Origin: Paralichthys olivaceus
Taxonomy: Eukaryota; Chordata; Actinopteri; Pleuronectiformes; Paralichthyidae
Direction of reading: 5' to 3'
Length of the DNA stretch: 64,000 bases
NCBI RefSeq assembly: GCF_024713975.1
Contig: NC_091113.1
Coordinates: 15,901,001-15,965,000, forward strand
A program made the translations under genes and the position numbers. Below are positions 20,992 through 31,700 of this stretch, piece after piece. The notes beneath the pieces were generated by a model. That model had not been told where the DNA came from and searched no databases. It saw only the letters and a program-made list of their open reading frames with translations. Every line of letters starts with the position of its first letter. The first letter of the stretch is position 1.

Positions 20992-21100
20992 ACTGCATCA
21001 CCTTTCGAGCAATGGCATCCATTTGAGTAATGAAGGGAACAACTTGCTCCTGGTCAATAGCCGCTCAGCGCTGGCAGCACTTCTGTTACGGTCCTTTTAA
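20946..21100 (+). mobile_element. Relic of the SGNH-hydrolase-encoding element (copy 2)
   Basis: About 93 bp match 14,152-14,244. The frame HHLSSNGIHLSNEGNNLLLV continues to SRSALAALLLRSF and TAA at 21,098-21,100, so this copy retains the 3' end of the ORF that copy 1 lacks. It starts at the truncation point of dynein exon 15. After 21,100 to about 21,289 I see no recognisable feature. Confidence 0.6.
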
Positions 21101-21289
21101 AGTGATAGGACAAAGTGGTGGCTGATAAATGATTGCTATCAATATCTCGGATGTTATGTAGTTTTATATTATACGTTCCAAATCGAAATTGACATTATAT
21201 GCTCAATTATCTACACTATAGAAGCCGACATGTAACCTGTAACCCTCTCAACAACCTACCCACCTCACTCCTAAAAGATGTAATCAGTA

Positions 21290-22074
21290 CTATTGGCCCT
21301 AGCCTTCTTAGAGTTATACATTTCTCCCTTTCTTCTAGGCCAAGTCTTTTTTTTAAGAAATCATTCAGCTTTTATTGAAAAAGACAAAATTTACGCTTTA
21401 GAAATTTACGAAATTACGTACACAAGACATGCTTACTCGTCAGAAATAAATTGGCCCTAGCCTTAGAGTTATTAATTTCTCTTGCATTTCATCTCACATT
21501 TCCCTCCTTAGTAGCTTCCCTTTGTGTATTTCCCATTTCTTTTTACGCTTTAGAAATTTACGAAATTACGTACACAAGACATGCTTACTCGTCAGAAATA
21601 AATTGGCCCTAGCCTTCTTAGAGTTATTAATTTCTCCCTTTCTTCTAGGCCAAGTCTTTTTTTTAAGAAACCATTCAGCTTTTATTGAAAAAGACAAAAT
21701 TTACGCTTTAGAAATTTACGAAATTACGTACACAAGACATGCTTACTCGTCAGAAATAAATTGGCCCTAGCCTTAGAGTTATTAATTTCTCTTGCATTTC
21801 ATCTCACATTTCCCTCCTTAGTAGCTTCCCTTTGTGCATTTCCCATTTCTTTTTACGCTTTAGAAATTTACGAAATTACGTACACAAGACATGCTTACTC
21901 GTCAGAAATAAATTGGCCCTAGCCTTCTTAGAGTTATTAATTTCTCCCTTTCTTCTAGGCCAAGTCTTTTTTTTAAGAAACCATTCAGCTTTTATTGAAA
22001 AAGACAAAATTTACGCTTTAGAAATTTACGAAATTACGTACACAAGACATGCTTACTCGTCAGAAATAAATTGG
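21290..22074. repeat. Tandem array, 310-bp higher-order unit made of two related subunits
   Basis: The word TTACGCTTTAGAAATTTACG starts at 21,391, 21,543, 21,701, 21,853 and 22,011: spacings alternate 152 and 158, a 310-bp period. Each subunit shares a core of about 70 bp ending CTTACTCGTCAGAAATAAAT and TGGCCCTAGCC. The 158 form carries CTTGCATTTCATCTC-type sequence, while the 152 form carries TTCTTCTAGGCC and a T8 run with CAGCTTTTATTGAAAAAGAC. Copies are nearly identical, so the array is young. Open frames of 82-87 codons repeat with the same period and are by-products. Confidence 0.9.
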
Positions 22075-22245
22075 AGGTCAATTCCAGCATTTTAACAGTT
22101 GTTTGCTCCATTGATTTATCCAAACCCGCATTAGCCTCTCTTTATTCCTACCACAACGTTTATGTACAGCAAGTGTTTGATTTAAACCTAATTGCTCAAA
22201 CAACTGTTCTATAGTTTAATCATCATCAGCTTTTCCATGTATTGT
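22075..22245. other. Spacer after the tandem array
   Basis: AT-rich sequence without a recognisable gene or repeat between the end of the array and the CpG-rich stretch. Confidence 0.4.
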
Positions 22246-22246
22246 G

Positions 22247-23156
22247 TCCGCATAGACTGTATATAAAGAGGTTTCTGAAGAGTGAAAATGAGGCTCGTAG
22301 TGGGCGTTTCACCCAGCGCCATCTTGCCGGGGCCTGACTCCTCCTAGTTCCGGGCTAACTCATATATGGGCAAAAAGGAGGCGAGCGAGTGGACGCTAGG
22401 CGGGCCGAGTGAAGACTGACAACTGAGCCACGCCCACAGAGCTTATCGTTACCTGGTTAGCTCAGGCTAAGGAGCTAGGCTAAATGCTACCCGCGACTGC
22501 TAACCGGCTAGCGCTGCGGTGTTGTTGCTCCGGGATGGTCGCGGTCGTAACATGAACCGAACAGAGGTAAGTTACACTGAAACTTTACAAGAACAAAACC
22601 TATTGATTTATTTATTATCATAATCATACCACATATACTTACATTCCTCAAGTGGTTTTTGATGTTATTGTGATAATTCACCGTTTATTTAACACGTCTA
22701 ATGAAGTTTGAAGCAAGTTAACTAGCTTTAGTAAAGAGTTGTGTTTTGTCATTTGATTGTAATTTTAATAAGTTAATATTAATAAGCTGCATGTGATACA
22801 GATTTGTATAACCGCCATTACTATTACAACCTCTTTTTCAGCCTGTTATGAATTCACAGTGAATTAGACTCAGTGCAGATGTGTAATTATATGACAGTTT
22901 AGGTGTGATTATAATCTCCACACACCACTGTTGTAAACAGTGCTCATATTTATTATATATGTATCTGTTTTAACACTGAGAGAAGTTGAGGGACTTGAAG
23001 TGGACTGTTATCAACAGCACTGTGAAAGATTATCACCTTGAATATTACAGATGTGGTAGAAAGACATTTTATATATTTATACAATGTTTATTTCTTTCAG
23101 TACATCAGTTTGGCTGAAATCTGTGGTGCTTCCACCTGCTGAACACAGAATAAACT
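22247..23156 (+). ncRNA. Possible small spliced transcript with a CpG-rich first exon (speculative)
   Basis: From CATAGACTGTATATAAAGAG the sequence becomes GC- and CpG-rich to 22,566, where AACAGAG|GTAAGTTA makes a strong donor. At 23,100 TTTCTTTCAG is a strong acceptor, followed by 56 bp and another strong donor (AACT|GTAAGTACC at 23,157). An ORF runs from ATG at 22,552 across the junction: MNRTEYISLAEICGASTC, then TGA. The start of the stretch is a motif that recurs at 29,422 (CATAGACTGTATTTAAAGATGG), a known type of teleost repeat, so this may be TE-derived. No homologue is recognised. Confidence 0.3.
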
Positions 23157-24109
23157 GTAAGTACCCGTCTTGGCTGCTTAACACAGCTGATATTACATGT
23201 GTCAAAATTATTGTAATTATTGTCTTCTACAGTATCTGTAAATAATCATGTTTCTCCTCTGTTCCTTAATATCTATAGATGTGACAATGATTTCAGCATA
23301 AAACATCCTTTAACATGACTTTTTTCATTTCATGAAGCACTGCAACACCTGATGTCCTCAGAATCCACTGTGGCAGCAGCAACATGGTGGATATCGGCAG
23401 CTTCAGGCTGGTCAACATGATAATAATATTGAGTCAATTTCTATATCCATTATGGTTGGTAAAATTAACACTATCACAACAATGTTCATCTTTTACTTTC
23501 TGATTTGATAAACCTTAGATAAAAAGTGTTGTCTTTTCTTTTTTGCCATAAGAGACAGAACACGGTCAGCACAGCTGTGTCCCTCAGGTTCGTCCGTCCC
23601 TAATAAAATGACAGGAAACATAAAAGTATGGCATTATTGCAGAGATACGTGTTACTTTCAAACAAAGTCTGTGTCCTTATATTCTGTGGATATTCAAGTA
23701 TGTATCTGAATATGGTTTGGGATTAAACAGTCTACTACAATGAATGTGCAGTATGGAGTTCTTTCACATTAAAAGTATTGCATTTATAATGTAATGCATC
23801 ATGTGCAATAATTTGCTTTAATTGTTAGTAAGTTATGAAAACAGGACCTGGTAGGTAAACTGTTGATTCATAAATAAAGTTCAGCTCAACAAGTTTCACA
23901 CTGCAGCAGCTGCACTAACGTTATTTCTGAAACAATAATCTAATAAAACATTATTACTGAAGTTACTCACAGTAACGTAGTCAAGCCAAATAGGTTGGCG
24001 AGCTGAACAACTTTACATAACGTTACATATCTAACTTGGTGGAGCTCATTCACTAAACACACAGTCGCCTTCAGTTTAAAAGATTTATCACCATGAACTC
24101 TTAACGCTC

Positions 24110-24240
24110 CTCTCTGGGCCCTTTATATTTTAAAACTTTATATTTACATGGAGGGGGGTCCTCTCTGTGGAGGCCCCCATGTTTTTTTATTGTGGTCTAA
24201 ACTGGACAAACTAAAACCTTTTACGGTTGTGGTCACACGG
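24110..24240 (-). repeat. MITE M1, further copy
   Basis: GGGCCCTTTATATTTTAAAA, CATGGAGGGGGGTCCTCTCT, GTGGAGGCCCCCATG and GGACAAACTAAAACCTTTTA match the copy at 12,275-12,390. Orientation is opposite to the one at 3,679. Confidence 0.6.
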
Positions 24241-24739
24241 CTCTGTGGAACACCTCGTCCTTCACAAAGAACACAGCATTTCTGAACTTCAAAAAGGAAA
24301 ATATTTTTAGCTTTACCCCGAAACCATATATTAATGATACTTTAGTGATGTTGAGTTGGCATCGACTGATTCCATGTCTCAGATGAGAATGAGATATTCA
24401 AAGAACTGTGCAGCCCCCTGCTGGTGACAGGTGTGGGTTACAACACCATGTCCTGTTCCCAAACTGAACTGAGAGAAACACTTCTTGTAGTCAGAGTGAA
24501 AATATGTACAGTATGTCTGCTCACATATTCATCCATTACTGACAATAACCCCTCAATTAATTTCTCATTGCTGCTCTCCTCATCACTATCAGACATTTTC
24601 TAATGTATAAATATTTCAAACACTGACACACTTCTTCATTATGTTACAAACTGTTTCTATCTAATCAATGTTGTAAATACTGTTATTTTGTTGATTTTCT
24701 CAGTTACACGCTGCATCTATCGCTCTTCTGTGCACTGGC

Positions 24740-24915
24740 TCTCTGAGGTTTCTATGTGTTTTTCCCCTGTAAATGGTGGTTTTTATTTTTTTTGCTAGAT
24801 TTTTCTTATTGTTGAGGATTAAGGACAGAGGCTGTTGCACCTTGTTAACCCCTGTGAGACAAATTGTGATATGTGAATATGGTCTCTACAAATACAATTT
24901 GATTGATTGATAGAG
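24740..24915 (+). repeat. LINE/SINE-like 3' tail ending in a TTGA microsatellite
   Basis: GTTAACCCCTGTGAGACAAA, TTGTGATATGTGAATATGG, TCTACAAATACAATTTGATTGATTGATAG. Many teleost retroelements end with this kind of sequence and a short 3' simple repeat. Family not assigned. Confidence 0.5.
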
Positions 24916-25035
24916 AGATCTAAACAAAATGTTAAATGCTTATAAGCTCGTCATGTCAGCTTTCATCCTTAGTTAAAATAAAACCTGATGCAATGACATA
25001 AATTCTGTCGGATTTAATTATCATTATTTATCAAA

Positions 25036-25110
25036 AGATAAGATAAGATAATCTTTATTGATCCCACACCGGGGAAATTGACTCGTTACAGCAGCAGATA
25101 TTCAGAATGA
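25036..25110. repeat. Dispersed teleost repeat fragment (AAGATAATCTTTATTGATCC type)
   Basis: AGATAAGATAAGATAATCTT, TATTGATCCCACACCGGGGA, AATTGACTCGTTACAGCAGC. A related shorter trace is at 41,745-41,785 (ATAAGATAAGATATGATACACTGGGGAAAT), and sequence of the kind often found with it is at 30,060-30,270. The family is not named. Confidence 0.5.
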
Positions 25111-26241
25111 GGTAGAAAATAGAACATGTGAAATTATAAAATAGCCAATTATATAAATAATTGAATTAAATAAAAATACACAGATAACATGAACATAACA
25201 AACCTTTTAATACAGACGGAAAATATAATATGAAAGGTACTTGAGATTGCAAAAGGATGTATACTGTCTTTGTGCATTATGTATGAGGAGATATTGAAAT
25301 TATTTCACTATTTATACACACAAATACAGCCACAACAGAGCCATACTGCCAAATGTAACTCAGAGCCATATGAAGTTTTCTTTGACAAAAGTGGTCTTGA
25401 CCTATAATTGTTGCATCTGTGACCAATATTTCAGATTCTCACCTTCTAAGGTTCTTGGATCTCAGCGATGAGTGAGTCTGGGCCCTGAACTCAGGTCCTC
25501 AGGTCTCCAAACCCTTCTTGGGAGGTTGAGGCTGGACTTCTGTCCAGGATGATCAGTTACCGTCTCTCTGGGGCTCGAAAAAACTCACACGAGAGATCCC
25601 ACTTCTGAGACCAGGTTTGCGGTGGAAATCTGATACAAAACAAAAGATGAGGATCAAGAAGTTTTATTATAAACCTTTGCAAAGGGTCCACACTGATAAC
25701 AGAAGGTTTCAGAGTGGCACTGATATAACAACAGTGCCAATATTTATTAGAACACAGTGGGTGGATTTGAGATAAAGCATAAAAGTCAAAGCTGTGAGTT
25801 ATTAAAAATATGAGCAGTTGCAGCTAGGTACAGCTTAGCCAGCTGGAACAATCGTTATGTCTCACATTCAAGGCTCAAAATGTGATTTTGTTTTATCTCT
25901 CCAGTCTCATCTGGTAACCTGTGAGCAAAACTGAGTATTGATCAACAACTTTAACAGTTGTTGCGCTCCAGCTGTCTTGCTTTAATTCCTCTGACTGATC
26001 TAAAAGTTAGTCGTGAGTAAGACATTCCTGTTTTATGTATTCCAGTGTCCAGCCGCCCAGCTGGACGTGGCCTTCGTCATATCAACAAGTGGGCGGCTCT
26101 TTTGATTCTGAAATGGAAAGCCTGGCTGTGATGGTTCTCTTTGGTCTGTCATCTTAATCTTCAAAGTCCATTCAGTGGAACTGAACCTCCTTAGTTGAGC
26201 AAACTGAATGACTCATACCTTCTGCTCTGCACACACATTGA

Positions 26242-26243
<2 letters not shown>

Positions 26244-26277
<34 letters not shown>
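26244..26277. repeat. CA microsatellite, about 34 bp
   Basis: CA dinucleotide run in the spacer upstream of gene B. Confidence 0.9.
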
Positions 26278-26278
<1 letters not shown>

Positions 26279-27363
26279 TCCTTGGAGGTCCGTCATGCTG
26301 CACTTTGACATGCACATCCATGAGACAGCAAAGCAAACTTTTGATGCCATGTAGCTGACAATCCTCTTTTACATCCCAGATCAGAACAGTGAACGGATCG
26401 TGCCCACTTTGTGTTTTCTGCAGCCAAATTCCATCAAACAGCAGCGTGAATGCAGACTTTACCTGTGCAGTTTGATAATTGTTCACAGAGATAAAAGGGG
26501 GACACAGATGAGAGCTTTCAAGATAACTTCAATCTATTTTTCTGTCAGTTGAGTGGGTGATGATGATGCCTGAGACTTAACCACAGAGCTTGAACTTATA
26601 ATGTTGTCCAGGGGCCTCTGAAGTTTCTGATCAGACATGACAACAGTTCAAAGAATCAGGTTTATTGGATTTTGGGAACACGTTTGCTAAATGAAACCAT
26701 GAAGCAACCTGCCAAATCAGGAGCATGCTGTTAAAAGACTAGGATTAAAACACATTGCTGCCACCCTGTGACCAACTGTGGCATTACATCTCTGAGTCAT
26801 GGATTAAAACAACAATCCCCATAAAACTACCAAGATCTTTGATAAAAAGAAGAATGAAAGGTAGCTTCATTACAGGCTACTGGTAAAATAATACATATTT
26901 TTGTCTAATAATGTTTTTCCTCAGCATGTGATAAATGAAAACAACATAATCCAGAATAGTAATGTTGATGTTCATCATAATTTGATTTAGCAAAGTTGGA
27001 TGCAGCTGCAATGAACCTCTCCAGAGACCTTTAAAATCTTCTTTTTTAATGGTCATACGTCTTATACATTTTTAAAAACACAGTATACATATCCATATAC
27101 ATATATATCTTTATGTAAGGTCCAATATGCACAAGTGTCATGTGGAAAATGTAAAAGCTTGAAATACAAGTTGAAGTCACATTTTCAAATGGTTAGCACC
27201 GTTATGAAAATACAAAAAAGAATATTGGACTGTACAAATACAAATCAAAAGTAAACTTTGCATATATTTAAATCGTCATTCCTCTTACAATTATGTGTGA
27301 TAGCTCAACAAATTGTAAATACTTCATGTACTGTTGTCTGATTTAATTCATAACGTGCCAGAT

Positions 27364-27386
27364 ACACACACACACACACACACACT
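27364..27386. repeat. CA microsatellite, about 22 bp
   Basis: Perfect dinucleotide run in the spacer upstream of gene B. Confidence 0.85.
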
Positions 27387-28660
27387 GATTCACACTGCAA
27401 CTTGTATTTATCACAACTGATACTGAACAGACTCATGAGCTGGGAATTCTCTATAAAACTAGAAATTCTGTGATTGGTTTCCCGACAGTTGAATCCTCCC
27501 CAGGAAGATGTGAAGAACTTCCTCGTTATTTCTAGAAAAAGATAATGGAGATGAGGAAGTTCATCCACACTTTTATATTTCATACGGTTGGTCCAGATAT
27601 TGTATCCATTGTACAAGGCCTGTCTACAGCAGGATACACAGAAAGAAATATCCTGTATGATTCACTCGATGAAATCCTTGTAACAATTTGCACAAGAACT
27701 TTCTAAGTACATTTTTCTGCTGTAATATCAAGTACAACTCACCTGCCACAGTATCAACTTGCCAATAAACTCAACATATCTGAAAAGTTTGAAGTAAATG
27801 TAATTTAAGTACACCATAGTTATTATACAATTAAAGCAGAGTAGTTTAAACTTTAAACTGGAGGAGGCATTTAAATGGACACGTGTCTCCTATAGTGATA
27901 AGTCCATTGTATGAGCAGTGGAAGTTTTAATTTCCCAGATCCCACATCAGTAAACGGTACATTGGCTTCCAAGCTGGAAGTGATATCACAACATGTTTAT
28001 CTGCACCAAACTTCACTGCACTTTCTCTGGCAATTTCCCAAAGACACGTGTTCTACAGACAGACAGACCGTTTGTGGAATTAATTGTTAGACTCACATTG
28101 CTTTTTGAATGATCTAAACTATAGCGGTTCCAGTGGAGGATGCCCTGATCAAGCCCCTCTTATGGGTTTTTTTTGCAGCTGATTACATTTTGTTTTTCTT
28201 TTTGAATGTGTATGTGTGTAATCCTACACAAATCAAAATCCTTCCACATAAGAAAACAGTCTTTAACTGTCAAACTCTGTATATGTTGCACAGTGAAGTA
28301 CTAGCATCTATGTTTTTACTTATTTTTATACCTTTGGCTAGTTTTTATCCTAAATTTGAGTTGTATTGCTCACGTGTTCTTGTTGATCTCTTATTTCATG
28401 TCTTTGGTTTTATTGTAATGAATATTTTATGACTGAAAGGTGCGGTGTAAATACAAATGAATATTTAAATGGAGAATAACACTGAGCAGACTGCATTTCT
28501 GAGGAGGTCACACAACAGTAGGATCATGAGCATCCATTGTTATCGTCAGCCTGAAGTGTGAACAGGAACAGGAGGTGTCAGTCAGAGGTCAGCGCTGATC
28601 CAGGGTCAGATCCAGGTCCTCCGCCTTCACTATCAACTACCGGGTCTACGCTGCCGTTGC

Positions 28661-28674
28661 GTTACCATGGAGAC
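28661..28674 (+). promoter_or_regulatory. X-box (RFX binding site) of gene B
   Basis: GTTACC AT GGAGAC fits the X-box consensus RYYNYY-N(1-3)-RRNRAC at every position. It ends 46 bp before the start codon at 28,721. RFX factors, with FOXJ1, drive genes of motile cilia through such sites close to the start. It lies in GC-rich sequence just before exon 1. The match was read by eye; binding is inferred. Confidence 0.7.
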
Positions 28675-28720
28675 CTAGACACAATCAGTGCAGGCACTCA
28701 CCCGGGACAGAGGAGCCGAC

Positions 28721-31700
28721 ATGGAGGAGTCACCTGCCGAGGACCGGAGGCTGCTCTTCATCGCCGACTTCGTGCTGAAGTCCTTTAAAGTCAAACAGGA
28801 CAAGTGGCAGAAATGTGTCTCCGGCGAGGAGAACCGCCAGGTGCTGCAGGACTTCCTGGACAGAGCCGAGCAGCGGAGCCTGGTGGTGTGTTTGACCGTC
28901 GGCGGGACGCTCCAGGCCGCCGCCGGTTTCGGCTCCGCGCCGCCCAGAACCAAGGCTGTGTACTTCATGAAGCGGGGAACCACCGCGCTCACCGCGGAGA
29001 CCATGAGGGAGAAGCTGACCTGCGGGGACATGTCCTCCAACCCGCTGGAGCTCTTCTCCGCCGTGGTTGAGGTGAGCAGCGTGTTCTCCGTGTGGCTGGG
29101 GACTGGCTTCATGGACTGACTGTGAAGTTTGTACATCACTCAGAATAAGTAACACAAGTACATTTAATCTGGTACTGTATTTAAGTACTGCAGTCAGTAA
29201 AGACTTGAGTATTTAGCAGCTTTGAAAGACAAATATTAAACTCCTCTTCTGCCTTTAACCATTAAAATCAACACTAACCACAGACAATCCAAAAGCTAAC
29301 CAGTTACCCTTGCTAACCCTGCTAACTAACACAAAGACAGGGATGGGGACTCCATTTCTGGCATTAGTTTCTGGAAAGTAACTAAGTACTTTTACTCAAC
29401 TACACTTAAGGGTGGAACCATAGACTGTATTTAAAGATGGACGACGCGTCTCCACCTCCCCCAGCTATCCAGAAATGAAGCCAACACCCGCCATCTTTCC
29501 CATTTGCACTGTTATTTCATACTCATTCAAATATGTCTGTATGTGGAACACGTGTCTTGCAAACGGTTCATCTAATTTGCTGTAAACCTGGCATGTACAT
29601 TCTTAATGGCTCGGGGAAACACACTGTGGAGTTTGGTACATTCAATATGAATTCAAATTGAATAAACAGGTGACCAGCCCTCTGATGTGGTCAGTGTGGG
29701 TGAGGCAGTGTGCCTTAAAGGGACCTCCATAGCCTCCATACTGCTCATGTGGTGTCATCCAAGTGTCTGCAAGCACAGACGTTCATATCCGACTCGAAAC
29801 AAGGTCTAAATGTCATGTTAAGGTAAATGTCCACCACCGTAAGCAGCTAGAAGACGTGGCCACGTGACAGTGTGCCTGAAGGTGAACACACCTTGGATGA
29901 GGATATCAGTAGACATTTAGGCTAAAAACATGGTGTAAATGATGCCGTTTGGAGCCTAATATGAATGTTGGGGCCCGCGGACACTTGGATGGCACCACAC
30001 AATTACATTTCGCAGTTGCTGGCAATGCAATGCTTGAGTCCCAGGCTCCCCTTTAGCCAAGCTCAGAAATTACACAGGGGAAAAATTAAAATAGAATATA
30101 AAATGTAAAAAATGAAATAGAATATTTAAAATAAAAAAGTAGTGCCAATATTGTAAGGTGCAGAGAGATGAATTATGACAGATGGGAGGAGTTTACAAGT
30201 CTTATGGCCTGGGGGATAAAACCGTCTCTGAGCCTGGTGGTGCGGGCCCGGGTGCTGCGGTAACGTTGATGACACCAGCAGTATGGAGGCATTTTCATTT
30301 TTTTTCTGTTGTTTTTATCACATCTGAAGAAGAGGTCGCGATTGACTTCAAATGTTACTGGTTTTGGCTGCAACGCTGTTTACCCCTGAGACTCCAGAAG
30401 TCTTTTGTGGACTCAAACACTTCACCCACCCCTTCATCTGCATAGTGGTGTGTAATGAGTGAATATTTATTTTTTGCTGAGCTATGCCTTTAAGTCTGCG
30501 GACTTGTGTTTTATTTATCATTTCATTTGTTATATGTGTGCACTTTTTATTTTATTATTTAGATATTAACTTTTATTTTAGATTTACCTTGATTAAGCCC
30601 ATATTTACTCCATAAATTAAAAGAAAATCTCAATATATTTAGCATTTTCTTGATCCAGTCATTGTACATTGTGGGTATTAAGTGGACTACAGTTCTAATT
30701 AACGAAGCTCATGCAAGGGAAACATTTACTTAAATAATGAAGACCTATAACAAGATTTTAAATTTGTTTCCAGACAAAATAGGGGACTTCAAGAAGTATC
30801 TAAATCCACAACTCATTAAATAACCACAAACCTATTCCTTTAAACTCTTTTTACATTACACGTTCACAGGTGCTGGTCCCGTTGCTCTCTAACAGGAGCA
30901 ACCACACTGAATGGCCACAGGTAGTGTCTGAGGATATTGTGCCCAACGTCCACTCCCTGAAGAATCATGTGTTTGTGATGTCAGGCCAAGTCCAAGGAAA
31001 GACTCTGCTGCCTCTCCCCATTGACTTTGAGAGAGTGGAGCAAGCCGCCCTGGAGATGGGCAAAAGGTAAACAAACAGCTAGGACATAAAGGTTCGTGTC
31101 AATGCATCATTTCTCCTACTTGTACATTCTAATGGTTTATGAAACCATACAGGGGAGGAATTGTGGAAAGGTGCATTATCCACTCCTTGGAGTCAGCAGT
31201 GATTGAGTGGAGCCGTCAGATCTCTGCCTTCCTGAAGATAGACTCCTCTGGGGCTCTGCTAGAAGGCAAAAACCCCACACCGGACACAGAACTGCTCTTC
31301 TGGAAGAACAGGTCAGCACCTCAGTTATTACAGACACAAAGTATCCACTGGCAGCTCCTCAGCAGCACTTGTTCCAGGGATGAGAATGTGTGTAAATAAC
31401 CCTCTAAGACCTCTAGGACCTCAAAGTTGGTTGTTTTTTTCTAAATTCTTGCTGATGCTACTAATTGTTTGATTTTCGGAGCACACTTGTGCTGTCAAGG
31501 GAAAAAAGCAATTTGTGCACTCTACTTTTTTGTACTAACGTAGCAGAATTACATATTGAAAAAAACTTGTTTGTTCTTTTAAGGCTGCTGCGCATCAGAG
31601 GATATCAGGGCCGATTTTAGACATGATTTGCCCCTTCCAACAATTGTGGGTAGCGAAATAGAGAGTACATTGACTGGGAAGTGTCACCAACCAGATGTTG

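Larger units (their letters stand above)
23160..28620. other. Gene-poor spacer between the duplicated block and gene B
   Basis: Apart from the repeats listed separately, I find no exon chain. Two CA microsatellites occur (about 26,244-26,277 and 27,364-27,386). A reverse-strand frame at 26,172-26,486 runs through the first of them and is not credible. A T-rich frame at 28,133-28,432 is hydrophobic by composition and is followed by a LINE-like tail (AAAGGTGCGGTGTAAATAC, 28,437). On the reverse strand, 25,560-25,640 resembles an exon (acceptor TATCAG, then DFHRKPGLRSGISRVSFFEP) but has no partner. Confidence 0.45.

Noticed and set aside
21522..22095. Repeated 82-87 codon frames in the tandem array
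   Set aside because: The frames recur with the 310-bp satellite period and differ only by array position; no protein family is recognised, so they are by-products of the repeat.
25555..25645. Exon-like stretch on the reverse strand (acceptor TATCAG, then DFHRKPGLRSG)
   Set aside because: Only one piece is visible, a stop follows after about 25 codons, and no neighbouring exon or known family could be matched.
26172..26486. Reverse-strand 104-codon frame
   Set aside because: It runs through a CA microsatellite (VCVCVCVC) and has no recognisable domain or splice partners.
28133..28432. 99-codon hydrophobic frame upstream of gene B
   Set aside because: T-rich composition alone gives the hydrophobic residues; it does not begin at an ATG, has no exon context, and is followed by a LINE-like 3' tail.
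28675..29155. Long reverse-strand frames opposite gene B exon 1
   Set aside because: They are shadows of a GC-rich exon whose forward frame clearly encodes the dynein N-terminus.
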